Part shown: one piece after another, positions 25,862 to 38,636 of the stretch
Numbering within the stretch: position 1 is the stretch's first letter
Layout: every line of letters begins with the position of its first letter
From: a virus
Length of the DNA stretch: 64,000 bases
IMG/VR virus record: IMGVR_UViG_3300020214_000007
Location: 1-64,000 of that record
Strand: one strand, 5' to 3'
Program-made: the position numbers and the translations under genes
The notes under the pieces: generated by a model
Database searches by the model: none
The model's input: only the letters and a program-made list of their open reading frames with translations
Told to the model about the DNA's origin: nothing

Positions 25862-28054
25862 TTATCCTAACTCTTGATCTTCTAATTGTCGGTTGTTTTT
25901 AAACTTTAAAGTAAATGAATCAATACTTGGTGATCCTATAGGATTTTGCGACCTTGCTATATCGGCCCTTACCCTAATCGCTTCAACTTTATTTAAATTA
26001 TTTGTATAATAGAATATTCTGGAATTTGATCTTATATCGGTCCTACTGAAGATCTCTTTGTTTCCAAAGAAGTTTTCTATAGTAAATACATAATCATATC
26101 TAGATCTATTCTTTTTAAATTCTAGTGGATCTACGTAACTATAATAGTCTAGATATACCAAACCATAATTGGCCAATGTCTTTCCCTCCATCAACGTTAT
26201 TGATCCATTGGTATTTTCTTCTGCATCTATTAGAACTTTAATCACGTTAGTGCCCTGCTTAAAATTCCATTCAATCATCTGAGAAGATTGATTCGATATT
26301 ATGTGTGTTGGTTTGCCATTTACGTACACGGTAATATTCCACTTTTTTGAAACATCATCATTTTTAACAAAGTTATGTCTAATAGTTTTTTCCGAAGAAC
26401 AGAACACGTTCGTTTCTAACAGAAAACTAACCGCAGAAAGATTTGGGCCCACAAAAAAAGTAGGATTATTAACAACACTGTATGGCGGAATTGTATAAAG
26501 TTGTTTTACGCTCGATTTTCCCTGGATAATGGAATTCCAAAAGCCCAATGCGTCAGTTTGATTAAAGATTTTGTTAGTATAATTTATATAATATCCTTTT
26601 GCTGTTCCAGTACCGGTAAGAATATAGGAATCATATGGATTGTCGCCTAGGTCTATTCCAGCTATTCTATAAATTAATTGATTTGGATATAGATCTATTG
26701 TTGGATTCTGTTTATTAATATTTGGTTCTTCGGTTTTTGTAGCAAGGGGTATTTTTTGTATTTCTGTTTGTACATTTTTAACCGTGTTAACTATTTTTTT
26801 TGATTTTATTGTTGTACCCTGAAAAGAAACAATACTCGGATATGACGCAAGAGCATTATTTTTAGTGGAAATTGGAGTCCAGCTAAAATCAGAAATTAAT
26901 TCAGCGGCGGGATTATCTTGTGCAACAAAATAAGCAATACTTCCGTTTTCTTGGCCGGATTCACTAACGGACAATGATACGGCGTCTATGGCAAGATTTT
27001 TGTTGTCTTTTGTTTTAATAGCTATTGGTTTACTTACATATGTTGCAGATCGTTCATAGTATTTTCCTGATATAGCTATATCCCTAAATGAAAACCTATA
27101 AGCGTATTTGTCCTTTCTGTTCTGCTCTATATAATCCGGTTCTGATTTTGTTAAAATTAAATCTATAGATAAAACATCGCCAGCTTGAAAGTTAAACGAA
27201 AACCTATCATAATCCCTTGATGCTTTTTTGCTAGAAATATTATTAGTTTTTGTTGTATCTGCATAGTTTACCCTACAATAAATATCAACTGGGGAAATGG
27301 TGTTTAACTTACCGGAAATATTTGACAATAAAACACCTGCACTAACTGGCAAGTTCAAAGAGAATTGCACCTGCCCTATAGAATCAAAGAAAAAGCTTTT
27401 TACCCATTCTGTATTTTCTAATCCATCAAATACCGAAGGAAAAAATGACTCATCAGAAATTAATTGATTTGTTTGTATAGAACTTTTATTAAAAGACAAA
27501 GAATAGCTGACGTTGTTAGCCACAACACTCTTGGCGGATATTAAATCAAAAACCGCAGAACTAAGCGATGGTAGACCAACTTTCCCATTGACAATGTCGA
27601 CATAGGCTGTCGTTAAACCAAGATCGGTCCCCTGCGTAGTCGCAAAAGTTTCGGTGTAAGAAGCATGTATCGCATCTATGTTTTGATTCACGAATAAAAG
27701 ATCATCTATTTTATTTTCTAACTCTATTCTTTTTGCTCTAAGATTTTGTAGTCTTTTATTTAGTGCTGTTGTTACTCTCATAATTTCTTCAATGTTTTCA
27801 CGCACCGCATCATACAACACCTCTACATTAAATAATGTAAAAAGCATTTTTTGATTATAGATATCAACATTGCTAGCAAAAAGTTGTCTAAATATTTCTG
27901 CATCTATGGGCAGGGGTTGACCAATTTGATAGGCTGAAAAATATTTAGAGAAAAAATCTAATACTTCTGATTCTTTTGGAATATATCCAGAAGAATATAG
28001 GTTTCTATAAATTACATCTAAAAATTTTTCTTTTTGTATATTAGCTATACTCAT
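25862..28054 (-). CDS. Large tail-fibre/baseplate-type protein, 730 residues
   Basis: Starts with a helical module (EKFLDVIYRNLYSSGY then ALNKRLQNLRAKRIELENK, about 90-120) and continues beta-rich and Ser/Asn/Tyr-rich to the end. There is no clear enzymatic motif. Overlaps the downstream gene by 4 bases. Composition resembles neighbouring 712- and 882-residue proteins, which suggests a family of related large virion proteins. Function inferred from place and style only. Confidence 0.65.
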   Translation of the reverse strand: MSIANIQKEKFLDVIYRNLYSSGYIPKESEVLDFFSKYFSAYQIGQPLPIDAEIFRQLFASNVDIYNQKMLFTLFNVEVLYDAVRENIEEIMRVTTALNKRLQNLRAKRIELENKIDDLLFVNQNIDAIHASYTETFATTQGTDLGLTTAYVDIVNGKVGLPSLSSAVFDLISAKSVVANNVSYSLSFNKSSIQTNQLISDESFFPSVFDGLENTEWVKSFFFDSIGQVQFSLNLPVSAGVLLSNISGKLNTISPVDIYCRVNYADTTKTNNISSKKASRDYDRFSFNFQAGDVLSIDLILTKSEPDYIEQNRKDKYAYRFSFRDIAISGKYYERSATYVSKPIAIKTKDNKNLAIDAVSLSVSESGQENGSIAYFVAQDNPAAELISDFSWTPISTKNNALASYPSIVSFQGTTIKSKKIVNTVKNVQTEIQKIPLATKTEEPNINKQNPTIDLYPNQLIYRIAGIDLGDNPYDSYILTGTGTAKGYYINYTNKIFNQTDALGFWNSIIQGKSSVKQLYTIPPYSVVNNPTFFVGPNLSAVSFLLETNVFCSSEKTIRHNFVKNDDVSKKWNITVYVNGKPTHIISNQSSQMIEWNFKQGTNVIKVLIDAEENTNGSITLMEGKTLANYGLVYLDYYSYVDPLEFKKNRSRYDYVFTIENFFGNKEIFSRTDIRSNSRIFYYTNNLNKVEAIRVRADIARSQNPIGSPSIDSFTLKFKNNRQLEDQELG

Positions 28055-30190
28055 GTCTGCTCTGCTCTTCCTATTAATTTATAGGAATATATTACTGGAG
28101 TTACATTTCCATATTTTGGTTTAAACATTTCTACTTTTACTTTTATTCTTTTTGTTTCAGAAGGAATAGCTGGTTGATTATAATAACCAACTCCCTTTAT
28201 TCTTTGTCCCGTCTGCACAAATTCATTGAAAGACAATATTTCTGGTATGCCAGTGTTAGGATTTTCTATTGGAGAAATTCTAATCCAATTTTTTGCCTCG
28301 TCCAAAGAAATATAAAACTTTAAAAGTACTTCATTTTGAGCTATAGCTGTTTGATCTAGCTTGGAATCTACAGATATGGTTAAATTTTTTACATTGTAAG
28401 AAAACTCATAAGTCGAAGAGACAAATGAAGCGCTAGATTGATAGGTTTGATATCCAATGTCAATTGACCTTAGTCCGATTGCCCATCGCTTTGCCGAATA
28501 AATTTCATATTCTTTTTTAAGATTAATTGAAGTGGTGTACGTTTTTGGGTTGAACGTCTGTTTTGTTGTTTCAACATTTAAATTTTGAAAATTAGATGCA
28601 GTCCACTCACCCTGAGTAATTTTTTCTTGAATATAAAGCTTGATTCTATCAGCTGCCTCTTTGCTTTCAGCTTTCCAGGCAGAATCCACATTTGTGGAAG
28701 CCGCTTTTTCTTGTTGTTTTTCCTGAGTTTCAAAACCGGTAAAAGAATTTGTATAATAATTTTTTACTAAAGACGAACCGGATTGTCTTTGGAAAGAAAT
28801 TAAATAAACATCTGACTTTTCCTGATCTTTATACGTAACACTAATCTGCTGAACGCTTAAGTCAGATTGATTTTTGTATTGATTTGGTTTAGTTATGACC
28901 GGCACTAAATCGGCAGTATTATATTGTATTTCCCCAAAACCCAAAGAGGCCAGGGAACTAGGGTCAAATCTAGTTTGAGTATTTAAAGCAGATAATCTTC
29001 CAGATGAAGGAAGCGGCTTCCAATACATGTGTTTTACATTTACCGAAAAAGAATCAAGCTGCTCCATATGTATTTGTATTTCAGAAGTTGTCACTTCGGG
29101 AAACGTTAGCTTAACTTTGTCATAAAAATAATTCTTTGAAGATTCTGTTGTTACCGGAACAATGCTTGTCCCAACATAAATCGGTTCGGCGATGAGATTA
29201 ATTTCTTTTGCTTCTTGATTAATTGCAATTATTTTTGTTATTTTTAATTGTACGGCGGGTGCTTGATCGGTTCCCCAAAATGGAATAATATCAAGAGTAT
29301 TTGCTTTTGCTGGTCGATCAGACTTAATGCTGAGCACTAATCTGAGTGGCTCAGCCTCATTATGACTTGCCCATGATTTATATTTGATTGTTCTAGAAGT
29401 CCCAGATATTTCTTCGTATGAATAAAAAAATTCATATTCTTTTGCTCCACGAGATAAAATTTGTGTTTTTGGTATGTTAATCGCCTCGTACTCAAAATAT
29501 GTCAGAGGATTATTGTCAATTACATTTGACAATAAACCAGAAGAAGGATTATCTTCGTAGCTATATTTGTATATAGATTCTTTGTCTTTTAGCGAATAGG
29601 CTGTATGGTTATTGCCCAAAAAACCATTTGATTTACTTTCGATAATCGAAATTGATTTTGGCTGCCAAGATGAAACTTGATTAAATTGAAGCTGAGCTGA
29701 TCCTCCGACTTATGAGCGGTAAGTTTTTACTGGCAGCTAAATCTATAAAATCTAAATTATCAAACGAATCACCAAGGTAAAACAAATCTGTTCCAGGGCT
29801 CTTGGTGTATGTGTTTAGAATACTTGTTTTTGATTTTATTCTATTTATAAATCTTGCCTCTTTCTCAACTTCCGCATTAAATAAATTAAATGTAGAAACA
29901 AACATAGCGGTTTGATAGTCTAATTGTTTAGCTATAATATTTAAATCATCCGATACTGATTGAATAAATTTATTTATTTTTTTAGACGATGGTGGCTCAC
30001 CTTTGACAACTGGTTGATATTTTGAAATTTGCGTTCCCGCATATTTGTTTATTTCTGTTACCAAAGTATTGTACTCTTTGGCTATTTCGGAGTAAGATGC
30101 GCTTTTGTTATTTTGATACTTAGCTATGAAACCTTGAATTTTTATTATGATTTGATCATAGTAAATTGTACCTGTTGATAATTGAGCCAT
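28051..30190 (-). CDS. Tail-periphery protein, one CGG +1 shift, 712 residues
   Basis: The N-terminal 161 residues are helical (FIAKYQNNKSASYSEIAK, then INKFIQSVSDDLNIIAKQL). The shift at CGG 29707-29705 gives LISR-to-LIS-G-GSAQLQF, entering SWQPKSISIIESKSNG and FLGNNHTAYSL. Without it the fragment ends seven codons on and the remaining 522-codon frame starts only at an inefficient TTG. The whole makes one protein of the same type as the 730- and 882-residue neighbours. Beta-rich, Ser/Thr-rich body. Family not named. Confidence 0.75.
29705..29707 (-). other. CGG +1 recoding site (712-residue tail protein)
   Basis: AGT-CGG-AGG; Gly162. Zero frame meets TAA seven codons later. It removes an otherwise unexplained 61-base gap between two frames. 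Confidence 0.82.
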
Positions 30191-30195
30191 ATAAG

Positions 30196-32844
30196 TTAAC
30201 CTAATTGAAGTAATTTTTGAACGTTGATGTCGGGAGACTTAGTTTTCATCTTAACTATAACATTGTCAACAGACCCGCTAGAAAAATAATTAGAAAAATT
30301 ATTTCTTACTATTAACCTAAATCTTAAATAATTATTCATATAACTATATATTACATTAAAGGGTTGATTAATTGATTTATTGAAAATAATATTTTTATCA
30401 TTTTGAAAAAATAGAATTTCAGCCGTATTATAAAAACTTGCTTTTTCAAAACTACCATCTAAATAGTTTGTTAAATTGATCGCATACGATCCATCTGCAA
30501 ACCTTACAACTGCCGGACTATACCCGAAGTATTCGGCTGCTGGTATAGTACCATATGTTAAACTATATGTTGCATTTTTCAAATAACTGCTATTTATGTA
30601 TGGATTATTTTTTAAAACCACCTTATTTTCAGATCCTGTTTTTTGAAAAAATTCTCCATCTACGCCCCCTTTTCCTGCATTCAGTAGCTTGGTGGCGTCT
30701 GACAATACCGAAACGTCAACGTATTGCTGAGAATAGTTAATGTCGTCTAACTTATAGCTAACAATATATACTGAATTTTTATTAAATGCATTTAAAATAA
30801 CTAATTTATCAAACTTATTTACTGTAAATTTATTGTTAGGTAATAACTTTTGATTCTCAAAAACTTTTACCGTAGTATCCTGCGGATAAAAGCGCAATTG
30901 GGCGGAAGCGGTAGGGGGATCAACAAATAGCATTTCTGATTCAATTTCATTAGAATCATAAAAGGCTAATGGTATCCAATCTTTTTCGCTAACTGGATCA
31001 TCTTGAAACGAAATTGAAAGCTCATAAGAGTTAGGTTTTTGTAGATCAAAAGAAGCCGAATTGTATTTTTCTAAATTTTTATCTAAGTTAACTTTCCCCT
31101 TAATGCCGTAAAGATCGCCGGGAACCGATATCTTGCAGCTTATATAAGAGGCTTTAGATAAAGAGTATGATTTATTTGTTTGATTTACGGCGTTTATTTT
31201 TCCAAATTGAATTTCTTTTATTGTAAAAGAATATTCGTAATTATTAAGAGAAAAAGAATTATTATTGAACAAATTCGTTGAGTTAAAAGAAGTGCCAGCA
31301 ATTGTTTGTTCTGTTGAATTTTCAAACGCCTTATAACCTAAGTCATTTAAGTTTTGAGATATGACTGATGGCGCACTAGATATTTGAGATAATCTATTTT
31401 CGGTATATGCGGACTTTGTTTCTTTAAAAAGAGAGTTTTTAAATACATTCATTTTTGATCCGAGGGCTTGAGAAACAATATTGTTTATCATCACAGTTAA
31501 TGGACTAGTTGTAAATAATTTATTATTGTCATCAATTCCCAATAAACTATTGTTTTCTTGATCAAAGTTATTCTCAACAAAGCAAGGGTGGTTTTTGTCA
31601 TAAATAGGAAACTTACAGGTATAATATTCTGAATATGAATAATCATTTCTTTTTAGTTCGTCTATAGAAACTTCTCTTTTAAAGTATTCAATAACAATAT
31701 CTTGAAGAACGCTGTATTTATTTTTTCTTTGTTTTTTTGATTCTAAGACAAATTTTGATAAAGATCTAGAAATAAGTTCATCTATCAATGGCGGGTTATT
31801 CGATTTTGTATAAGTACCTTGATTAAAAATCAATATAATTTTTTTAATTTTATCTAATGGAATATTTATATCCACCGTTGAATTAACCAATATCGGAGCA
31901 TTAAGTATTTTTTTAATCTGATAACCAGAAATCGGATTGTTAGAGTTTAATGAATAAATTTTTTCTGCGGCGCCTGATGCCTCTACGGCCACTTGAAGCA
32001 GTTGTAGTCCATTACTTTCCCCGGGAAAAACTCTAAGAAAATCCATTTCTACTTCTTTTATGAAAGAAATTTCCATTAAAGTTTTTGCTCCAACTATATA
32101 TGAATAATCATAATCTATATATTTAGAAATTTCACTAATCGTAGAGGTTATAACTACTGGAGATTTTATCGAAACACTCCAGGTATCAGATTCGTCTTCA
32201 TTAAATAGTGAATTTAAATTTCCTTCGGAAGAAACATATTGTTTATAATTAGAAAATGTTTTTATTTCTTTAATATTATTTAATACATTTATTGGATGAA
32301 TTCCTGAACCTATTTTGAATGTTGACGATACGGGATCTACAAATCCATCCCCATTGCTGGAGAACAAAAGCCCACCTCGATCTGTGTAGGGTACTTTTTG
32401 GCTTTCATATTCGTTTGAATTTAAATTATTATCAAAATTTTCGATATATGAAAAATTATATAGATCATCTTTTCCAGATAAAAATTCATAATTGTTAACG
32501 TAATTTTCATAATATGCCAAAGCCGTTTCTGCCTTAGCTATTTGCGATAACATGATTTCGGTCATTGAATTAATTACCGTATTAATTGAATTTGATGCGT
32601 CAAAAAACCTAGAGAATCTTAATTCAAAATCCCTAAAAACATCAACAAAAAATTCTGATTTAATTAACTCTCTAGAAATTGACAAAGTGGGAACAAAAGT
32701 CGGACCAGAAGAAAAATTACTAAGATTTTTAACCAACTCAGCCACTTGAGCTTTATCAACTCTAATATCCCTGATTAAAGAACCAACAGTTCTTTGTGAG
32801 TCTTGAGAAAATGTTTTTATAGTATCCGGAAGAAAATTAATCAT
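30196..32844 (-). CDS. Large tail-fibre/baseplate-type protein, 882 residues
   Basis: ATG at 32844 (MINFLPDTIKTFSQD) is preferred: it starts 5 bases after the stop of the upstream gene, and a longer frame to 32901 lies inside it. Early helices (TIKTFSQDSQRTVGSLIRDI, SINTVINSMTEIMLSQIAKAE) are followed by beta-rich sequence with Ser, Asn, Tyr and Phe. No enzymatic motif. Part of a set of related large structural proteins. Confidence 0.7.
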   Translation of the reverse strand: MINFLPDTIKTFSQDSQRTVGSLIRDIRVDKAQVAELVKNLSNFSSGPTFVPTLSISRELIKSEFFVDVFRDFELRFSRFFDASNSINTVINSMTEIMLSQIAKAETALAYYENYVNNYEFLSGKDDLYNFSYIENFDNNLNSNEYESQKVPYTDRGGLLFSSNGDGFVDPVSSTFKIGSGIHPINVLNNIKEIKTFSNYKQYVSSEGNLNSLFNEDESDTWSVSIKSPVVITSTISEISKYIDYDYSYIVGAKTLMEISFIKEVEMDFLRVFPGESNGLQLLQVAVEASGAAEKIYSLNSNNPISGYQIKKILNAPILVNSTVDINIPLDKIKKIILIFNQGTYTKSNNPPLIDELISRSLSKFVLESKKQRKNKYSVLQDIVIEYFKREVSIDELKRNDYSYSEYYTCKFPIYDKNHPCFVENNFDQENNSLLGIDDNNKLFTTSPLTVMINNIVSQALGSKMNVFKNSLFKETKSAYTENRLSQISSAPSVISQNLNDLGYKAFENSTEQTIAGTSFNSTNLFNNNSFSLNNYEYSFTIKEIQFGKINAVNQTNKSYSLSKASYISCKISVPGDLYGIKGKVNLDKNLEKYNSASFDLQKPNSYELSISFQDDPVSEKDWIPLAFYDSNEIESEMLFVDPPTASAQLRFYPQDTTVKVFENQKLLPNNKFTVNKFDKLVILNAFNKNSVYIVSYKLDDINYSQQYVDVSVLSDATKLLNAGKGGVDGEFFQKTGSENKVVLKNNPYINSSYLKNATYSLTYGTIPAAEYFGYSPAVVRFADGSYAINLTNYLDGSFEKASFYNTAEILFFQNDKNIIFNKSINQPFNVIYSYMNNYLRFRLIVRNNFSNYFSSGSVDNVIVKMKTKSPDINVQKLLQLG

Positions 32845-32848
32845 ATAT

Positions 32849-35800
32849 CTATACCGTAATCCAATCATTTCCATCCATGTCTTGTATCTTAAAGACAACA
32901 CCAGCTGTTATATTTCTTCTAATTATAGAATACACATCTTCTTTATTGACAAAATTATTCAAAACCGCTTTTGGAAGTTTAATAATTATAAAACCACCCT
33001 TAGGATAAGCTTGCTGATCAGGGGGATAAACATCCCAGAAAGAAACCGCTTCCTTTGTTTCTTTAAGCACTTTTTCAATATCTAGAGAACCATAAGATTC
33101 TATATTAACCGATTTATCATAAGTAGATTTTAGACCTCCACCCTTAACTCTTAAATCCACTAGGTCAATTCCTGATTGTGGTGTATTTTTTAACACGTGG
33201 ATTAACCCTATTTGAATTGCAAGTGGATCATAGCTGACGCTATCGTATTGATTAAAAATATTATTATCGTACGTAAAATGAACGACACCATCAAATACAT
33301 AATCGGATATGTGATTCCATGAATATACTAGATTATTTGAGGAATTAATAGCTTTAATATCCTTAACCTCTATCTTAGAAGGCTTAATGTAAATATATAA
33401 TGGTTTTTCTGGTTCAATTAAATCTTGATTTAAAAATGGATTAAGCGGAATTGGATTGCCGTTAACGTGTTTGAGTGGAATACCACTTGCTTTTACCGCG
33501 TAAGAAACTCTAATTAAATCTGTATCTTGCGACAGATCTTTTGTAAGATCGATTACTCCGGTGTCACAATTAATATTTCTTATAAATTTAGAATCTAGAA
33601 CTTCCCATTCATCGGCGTCTGATTTTCTTGTTTCTATGAATAAATATTGTTTTAAAATACCAATTTTATTTGCAGATGGTTCAATGTAAGAGGCGATAGG
33701 TATTTGAGATAGTTGAATTTTTCTTGACGAAAGAAAAATAGGATATTCATTTAATACATCTACATAAGGTTTACCCAATATTTGAGACCATAAAACATTT
33801 GATACGTCTAAAGTTGAGTACGTAGCTCTTAGGGTTTTCCCATTATAGTTTTGAAGCCAGTTAACTGAACCATATTCTGGATCAATATAAAACTCTTTTG
33901 TAAATGAACCAGAAGTTACATATAGTGGCCATTGATCTAGCTGTGAAAGATTTGGCGGAATGGAAGATAGAGATATTCTAGAGGATGGAATGTATGAAAC
34001 ATGATAAATCGGACACGCTATTTTCACTGGAGCTATGGGTGGAATTATTATTCCAGTGTTTTTAACACCAAGAAAATCAGAATCTCCAACATTCCCATCT
34101 GCATCCATGGCGAGTACGGCAATATATATGTTTTCTGGACCCCTTGAAATATAGTCAACATAGTATAGGGTTTGTCCTATAAATTCTTTTTTTAATCTAT
34201 CATAAAACCCATACAATAAACCACCATTGTTTAAGTTTATTATTTGATTTTGAAGAACAAAAGCCCCATAATCAATATTGAATTCTATATTTCCCGAATT
34301 ATTACTAACAAAGGATTGGAGACTGATTCCATAGGGTTTCCCGACTTTATCGGCCTCTGTGCTGGGCTGACATAACATTAACAGTCCGTCTAGGACACTA
34401 ATTGAATTTTTGCTTTTTTGAATCAATGACCCATCTGCTTTTAACAACCAATAATTATTTATTTCAGAAATAGAACTTTTTATTATATTTGAATTTTGAT
34501 AGTTTAAAGAAGATGTTTCAAAAAATAATTTATTTCCAGCGGTACTTACAACCACCGAATTAGAATTAACCGGATTTTTGGTTGCAGATAAAACATTAGA
34601 AACAGACAAAGTAGAAGAATTTACTTCAATAGTTTTAGAAGATGTAAGATCTATCGTTATAGATTCATCTTTATAATTTGGCGTTGCTCCAGCGTTCGCG
34701 TCTGCGAAGGCGCTAAACGGTGGTTTGTAATTGGTAGAACTAAAATCGATTTTTGTAGTTTTTAAATCTAAAGTAGCACTTCCGGAAAAATTTGGATATG
34801 TTATAGACAATGGTTCTGTGGTAAATTTCACGGACTTAATTCCACTCAAATCAATTTGTTCTGCCCTATTTGCAGATATATTATCAACTTTTCCAGAAAT
34901 TTTATATTTAATAACTGCTGGAAGAACCTGTGTTTTATCTGCGTAACCAAATTCTTCTTTAGAATAAGTATGTGTTTGTACTATTTTATATTTAGCGGCT
35001 TCAATTTCCTTTGCAAATTGAGTTTGAAATTCATATTTAATATCAAAGTTAATACTTGTAATACTATACCCTTCTGCATATGCCCCAAACTTACCGCCAA
35101 GTTTACTTCCAGTAAGCTTAATTGATACAACGCCGCACTCTGCAAGTGGCTTGTTAATATCTATCGTAATTGTTCCAGTAGAAGCCGCCGTTGCAGACTT
35201 TAACAATATAGACTTATTATAATCTGCCGTTTGAGATGCAACGTTGTATGCGTAGCCCCTTACCTCTTTAAGGCTTATTCCTTTATAGTTGTTAGCGTTT
35301 TTAAATTTTCCAACAACAATCTTCATCTTTAATATTTGCACTTTTTGAAGTGCCGGTTTTCTATAAAATGCTGGAATAGCAATATATATAATGTCATTTA
35401 TTTGAGTAGGACCTTCGGTTCCAGTGTAGGATATTTTTTGAAAATCTAAATTTTTTACATTAATTAGTTCCCATATTTCTGCAACTGTTGCGGCATGTTC
35501 TATATACTTAAGAGCATCTTTATTGTCTTTTTTGGTTTTAATCCTTTCCGTTACCTCATCATATCTGGGTCGTTGTGTTTGATACATTTTTTTCCAAACC
35601 TCTCTTGAAAAGAGAGATTTTGTTTCGCTATCAACGATTCCGTCTTTTACTCTAGCTTTATATACTTGTTGAAATTTTAATACAGCGGCTTCTGTTTTGG
35701 CATCATACTTTCTGGTCAACGGACACTCTAGCAAATCGTTATTTAATGCTTTTGCTTCTCTTAAGGTTATCTGTATATAGGCAATGTATTCCGCCAACAT

Positions 35801-38633
35801 GTGCGATCCATTCTTTTTATAATTGGTATTAACATTGCCGTTATCTATATCCCTTGTGTAGATATAGTGATTTCTAGACCCAGAAGATTCTGCAGTTTTT
35901 AATCTGTATTCACCATTAAGCCTATCATCAGCCAGTGCGTACACTTCTGTTTGATTTGCCACTGTCTGCTGATTTAGATCAGTTTGTGCCGTAAATTCGT
36001 CCTTTGACCAGACAGCTGCCGTCTCCAGCACATTCTCAGTCTCAGTGCTAGTCAATGTTGGTTTTACAACCCAAAATTCTTTTCTAGTTAACGTCGCATT
36101 GTACGTAGCTGTTATTTCCGTAGACCAGTCTGCGCTAAGTATGATTGGAGATTCAGATGATTGAACATAAGAATTAAAAATGGAAAATTTAAATCCATAA
36201 GACTGATATATATTTCTTGAAGAGATTTTTAACGACAAGTTATCCTGTGTTACTAAAGAACTCTTGTATGCCCTTTGTCTAAGAACATAGGCGCCAAAAC
36301 CACCCGGAACAGAAAATCTAGCTGATGGAGCGTTTGTATATGCGTGCAGTGGCGACCCTATGGATTCTTGATTTACTCGGAATAAATTATAAGATGTTGG
36401 TATTTCGGGTACAGTTTCTGTAATTCTATTAGAATTTGAGATAATAACATCTGGATTAGTGACTTCAATATAAAATTCAATATTTGAAGTATCTATTTCC
36501 TGAAGCGCTATTGAATACTGATCGGCTAAATAATCATAAATAGATTTTCTATAAAATTCAAGAATGGATTGATTTGATCCAGATATGTTTTTGGCGTAAT
36601 TTAATTTACCATCAGAATCTTTTATTAAATTATATTCTGTTGTTTTTTCATCATCCAAAAGAACGTTTTGATTGATAACGTAAGAGCTAGACCATTTTGA
36701 AACATGATAATAACACGATGCTCTTAAATCTTTTATCTTTGCGGAAAATATTCTAGAAGTAAGAGCCACAGAAACTGCGTTATACAAAAGTTTGAATGGT
36801 CCGCTCAGTAGATGCCGTTGCATTAAATGGCGTTTGGTTAATCGACGCCGAAGCCGAGTTTGCCGTTGCAAAATCAAAAATACTAGATGGCTGATAAACA
36901 TCATTACAGTATTTAAGCATGGTGCATGTAGTCGCCAATACATTTCCCCTCAGCAGTGCGTCGGCCACATTGGTGTAGCCATATCCAACAAAAATTGGTT
37001 TGTCTCTAGAATTTTTTAATACGACATTTGACTCAGAGTAAGATCCAGTAAATTCTTTTGCGGTTTTAGTTGTCGTAATTCCCAAAGCCAATGAACCAAC
37101 GTTGCTTCTTCCAAACAGCGAATATACATCATAGTTTGTTGAGTTTATGGTTACAGCTTCAAAGACTGAAGCATTTATTGGCCAGGCGTTATTCTTTTTT
37201 TCATCCAAAAAAACATTATTAGTATTATAGCTCCATGTATTAAGTTGATAAGAGTCAGTTGAAATTGTCAAAGAGGGATCAATGTTTTCGGCCCCACTAG
37301 ATTGAGACAAATCTAAAACAATAGTGCCTTGGGTATTTTCAACAAAGTATTTTACTTTTTGCCCTTGTTCTCTGGTAATTGGTGATATTGGAGACCACGC
37401 TAAAATATCAAAAGAGGATAATTGTTCATTGGTAATTGCATCAATCGACATTAGCCAATGCACCGCTGCATTTGTAGGGGCGGAGCTATTTGGATTAACG
37501 TAAGAATACTTTGACAAGTTATATGGAGACTGTTGGAGTCTGTAGAAAATATAGGGATTTGCAGACCCATAATTTCCAGAAGTTTTCATTTCCGAAAGCT
37601 GAGAAGATGTACACAAAACCGCGCAATTAATAACTTTTTGTTTTATATTTAATTCTGAATCAATTTCTTCTTGTCCATTTACCGAAGAAACGTCTACCTG
37701 TCTAAATATTTTTGCTATCAATCTCCAATTAAATGTTTCGTATGTTCTATTATCAGATATTGCTTTCCTGGGTACAACTATTTCAAAACCATCCGTTGAA
37801 AAATTATTATTAATAATATTATTTTTAAAAGTTATTGATTTTTTAGAAAAGATCTTTTTATTTCTCATTGAATTATCAACAGCAATCGACTCTTCTGCAA
37901 TCTGATTAAACACATTAACTACATTTATATTTTCCTTATACTGTGGTACCACCGAAGAAATCGACTCAGTGGAAGATAGGTAAACTTTATCGTAAACTAA
38001 CTGCAAATTTTTAGGATGAGGATCTGAAAATAGTACAACAATTTTATATGGACGATTTGATCTTTCTTCATATACACTGTGATCAATCTGATCTAATAAT
38101 ATCCTGTATTTTTTAATACCACTATTTTTATCTACATACTCTTGACCGTTTTCATCTATAACTTTTATAGATTTTGGAATTTTATTTTCTTCTATAAAAG
38201 AATTTAAATTATCTATCAAAAAAGAATCTGTTGGAAGCATTGTGTAATATCTCGATACATAGTAAGAGTGCACAAACATTTCGTTTTTTATTTCTCGATG
38301 CACATATCTTTTATCTAACGTTTGTTCATCCAAGAACAAATCAGATATACTGACATCTTCACAGTCAAATATTGTGTTGGCGTTCTCGTCTTCAAGAACG
38401 CCAAGTTCGTTTGCAAATACTAATTTATTTTTTAAATCTAGTGGATTAGAATTGATCTCTGTGGCGTAAGCATTTTCTGGAGTAAAACCAGATAAATCTG
38501 TAATCGACAGATTATTTGCTGGACTAATTGGCTTAGAAGAAAACCACGCTAAACCAACAGACTGATCATCAACTGGCAGATTATTAGTTTTTTTAAATTT
38601 AATATCAGAGTCTGAATTGAGCGGTTTAGACAT
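32849..38633 (-). CDS. Very large tail protein with peptidoglycan-binding-like segment, one CGG +1 shift, 1927 residues
   Basis: The first 610 residues are in one frame. After CGG 36803-36801 the protein continues STE-G-PFKLLYNAVSVALTSR, joining two otherwise separate frames (617 and over 1300 codons). A short segment (CPLTRKYDAKTEAAVLKFQ then KDGIVDSETKSLF) resembles a peptidoglycan-binding-1 repeat, suggesting surface contact. The remaining sequence is beta-rich, Ser/Thr/Asn-rich. Likely a long tail-fibre or baseplate extension. Start ATG at 38633 after AGGAT. Confidence 0.8.
36801..36803 (-). other. CGG +1 recoding site (1927-residue tail protein)
   Basis: GAG-CGG-ACC; Gly611. Zero frame ends at TAA six codons later; the overlap of the two frames is only 160 bases. 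Confidence 0.88.
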
Positions 38634-38636
38634 CTT

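Noticed and set aside
32849-36943. Independent gene starting at MYWRLHAPC
   Set aside because: Its first 50 codons overlap the upstream gene out of frame and read as low-quality Arg-rich sequence; the CGG shift joins further in.
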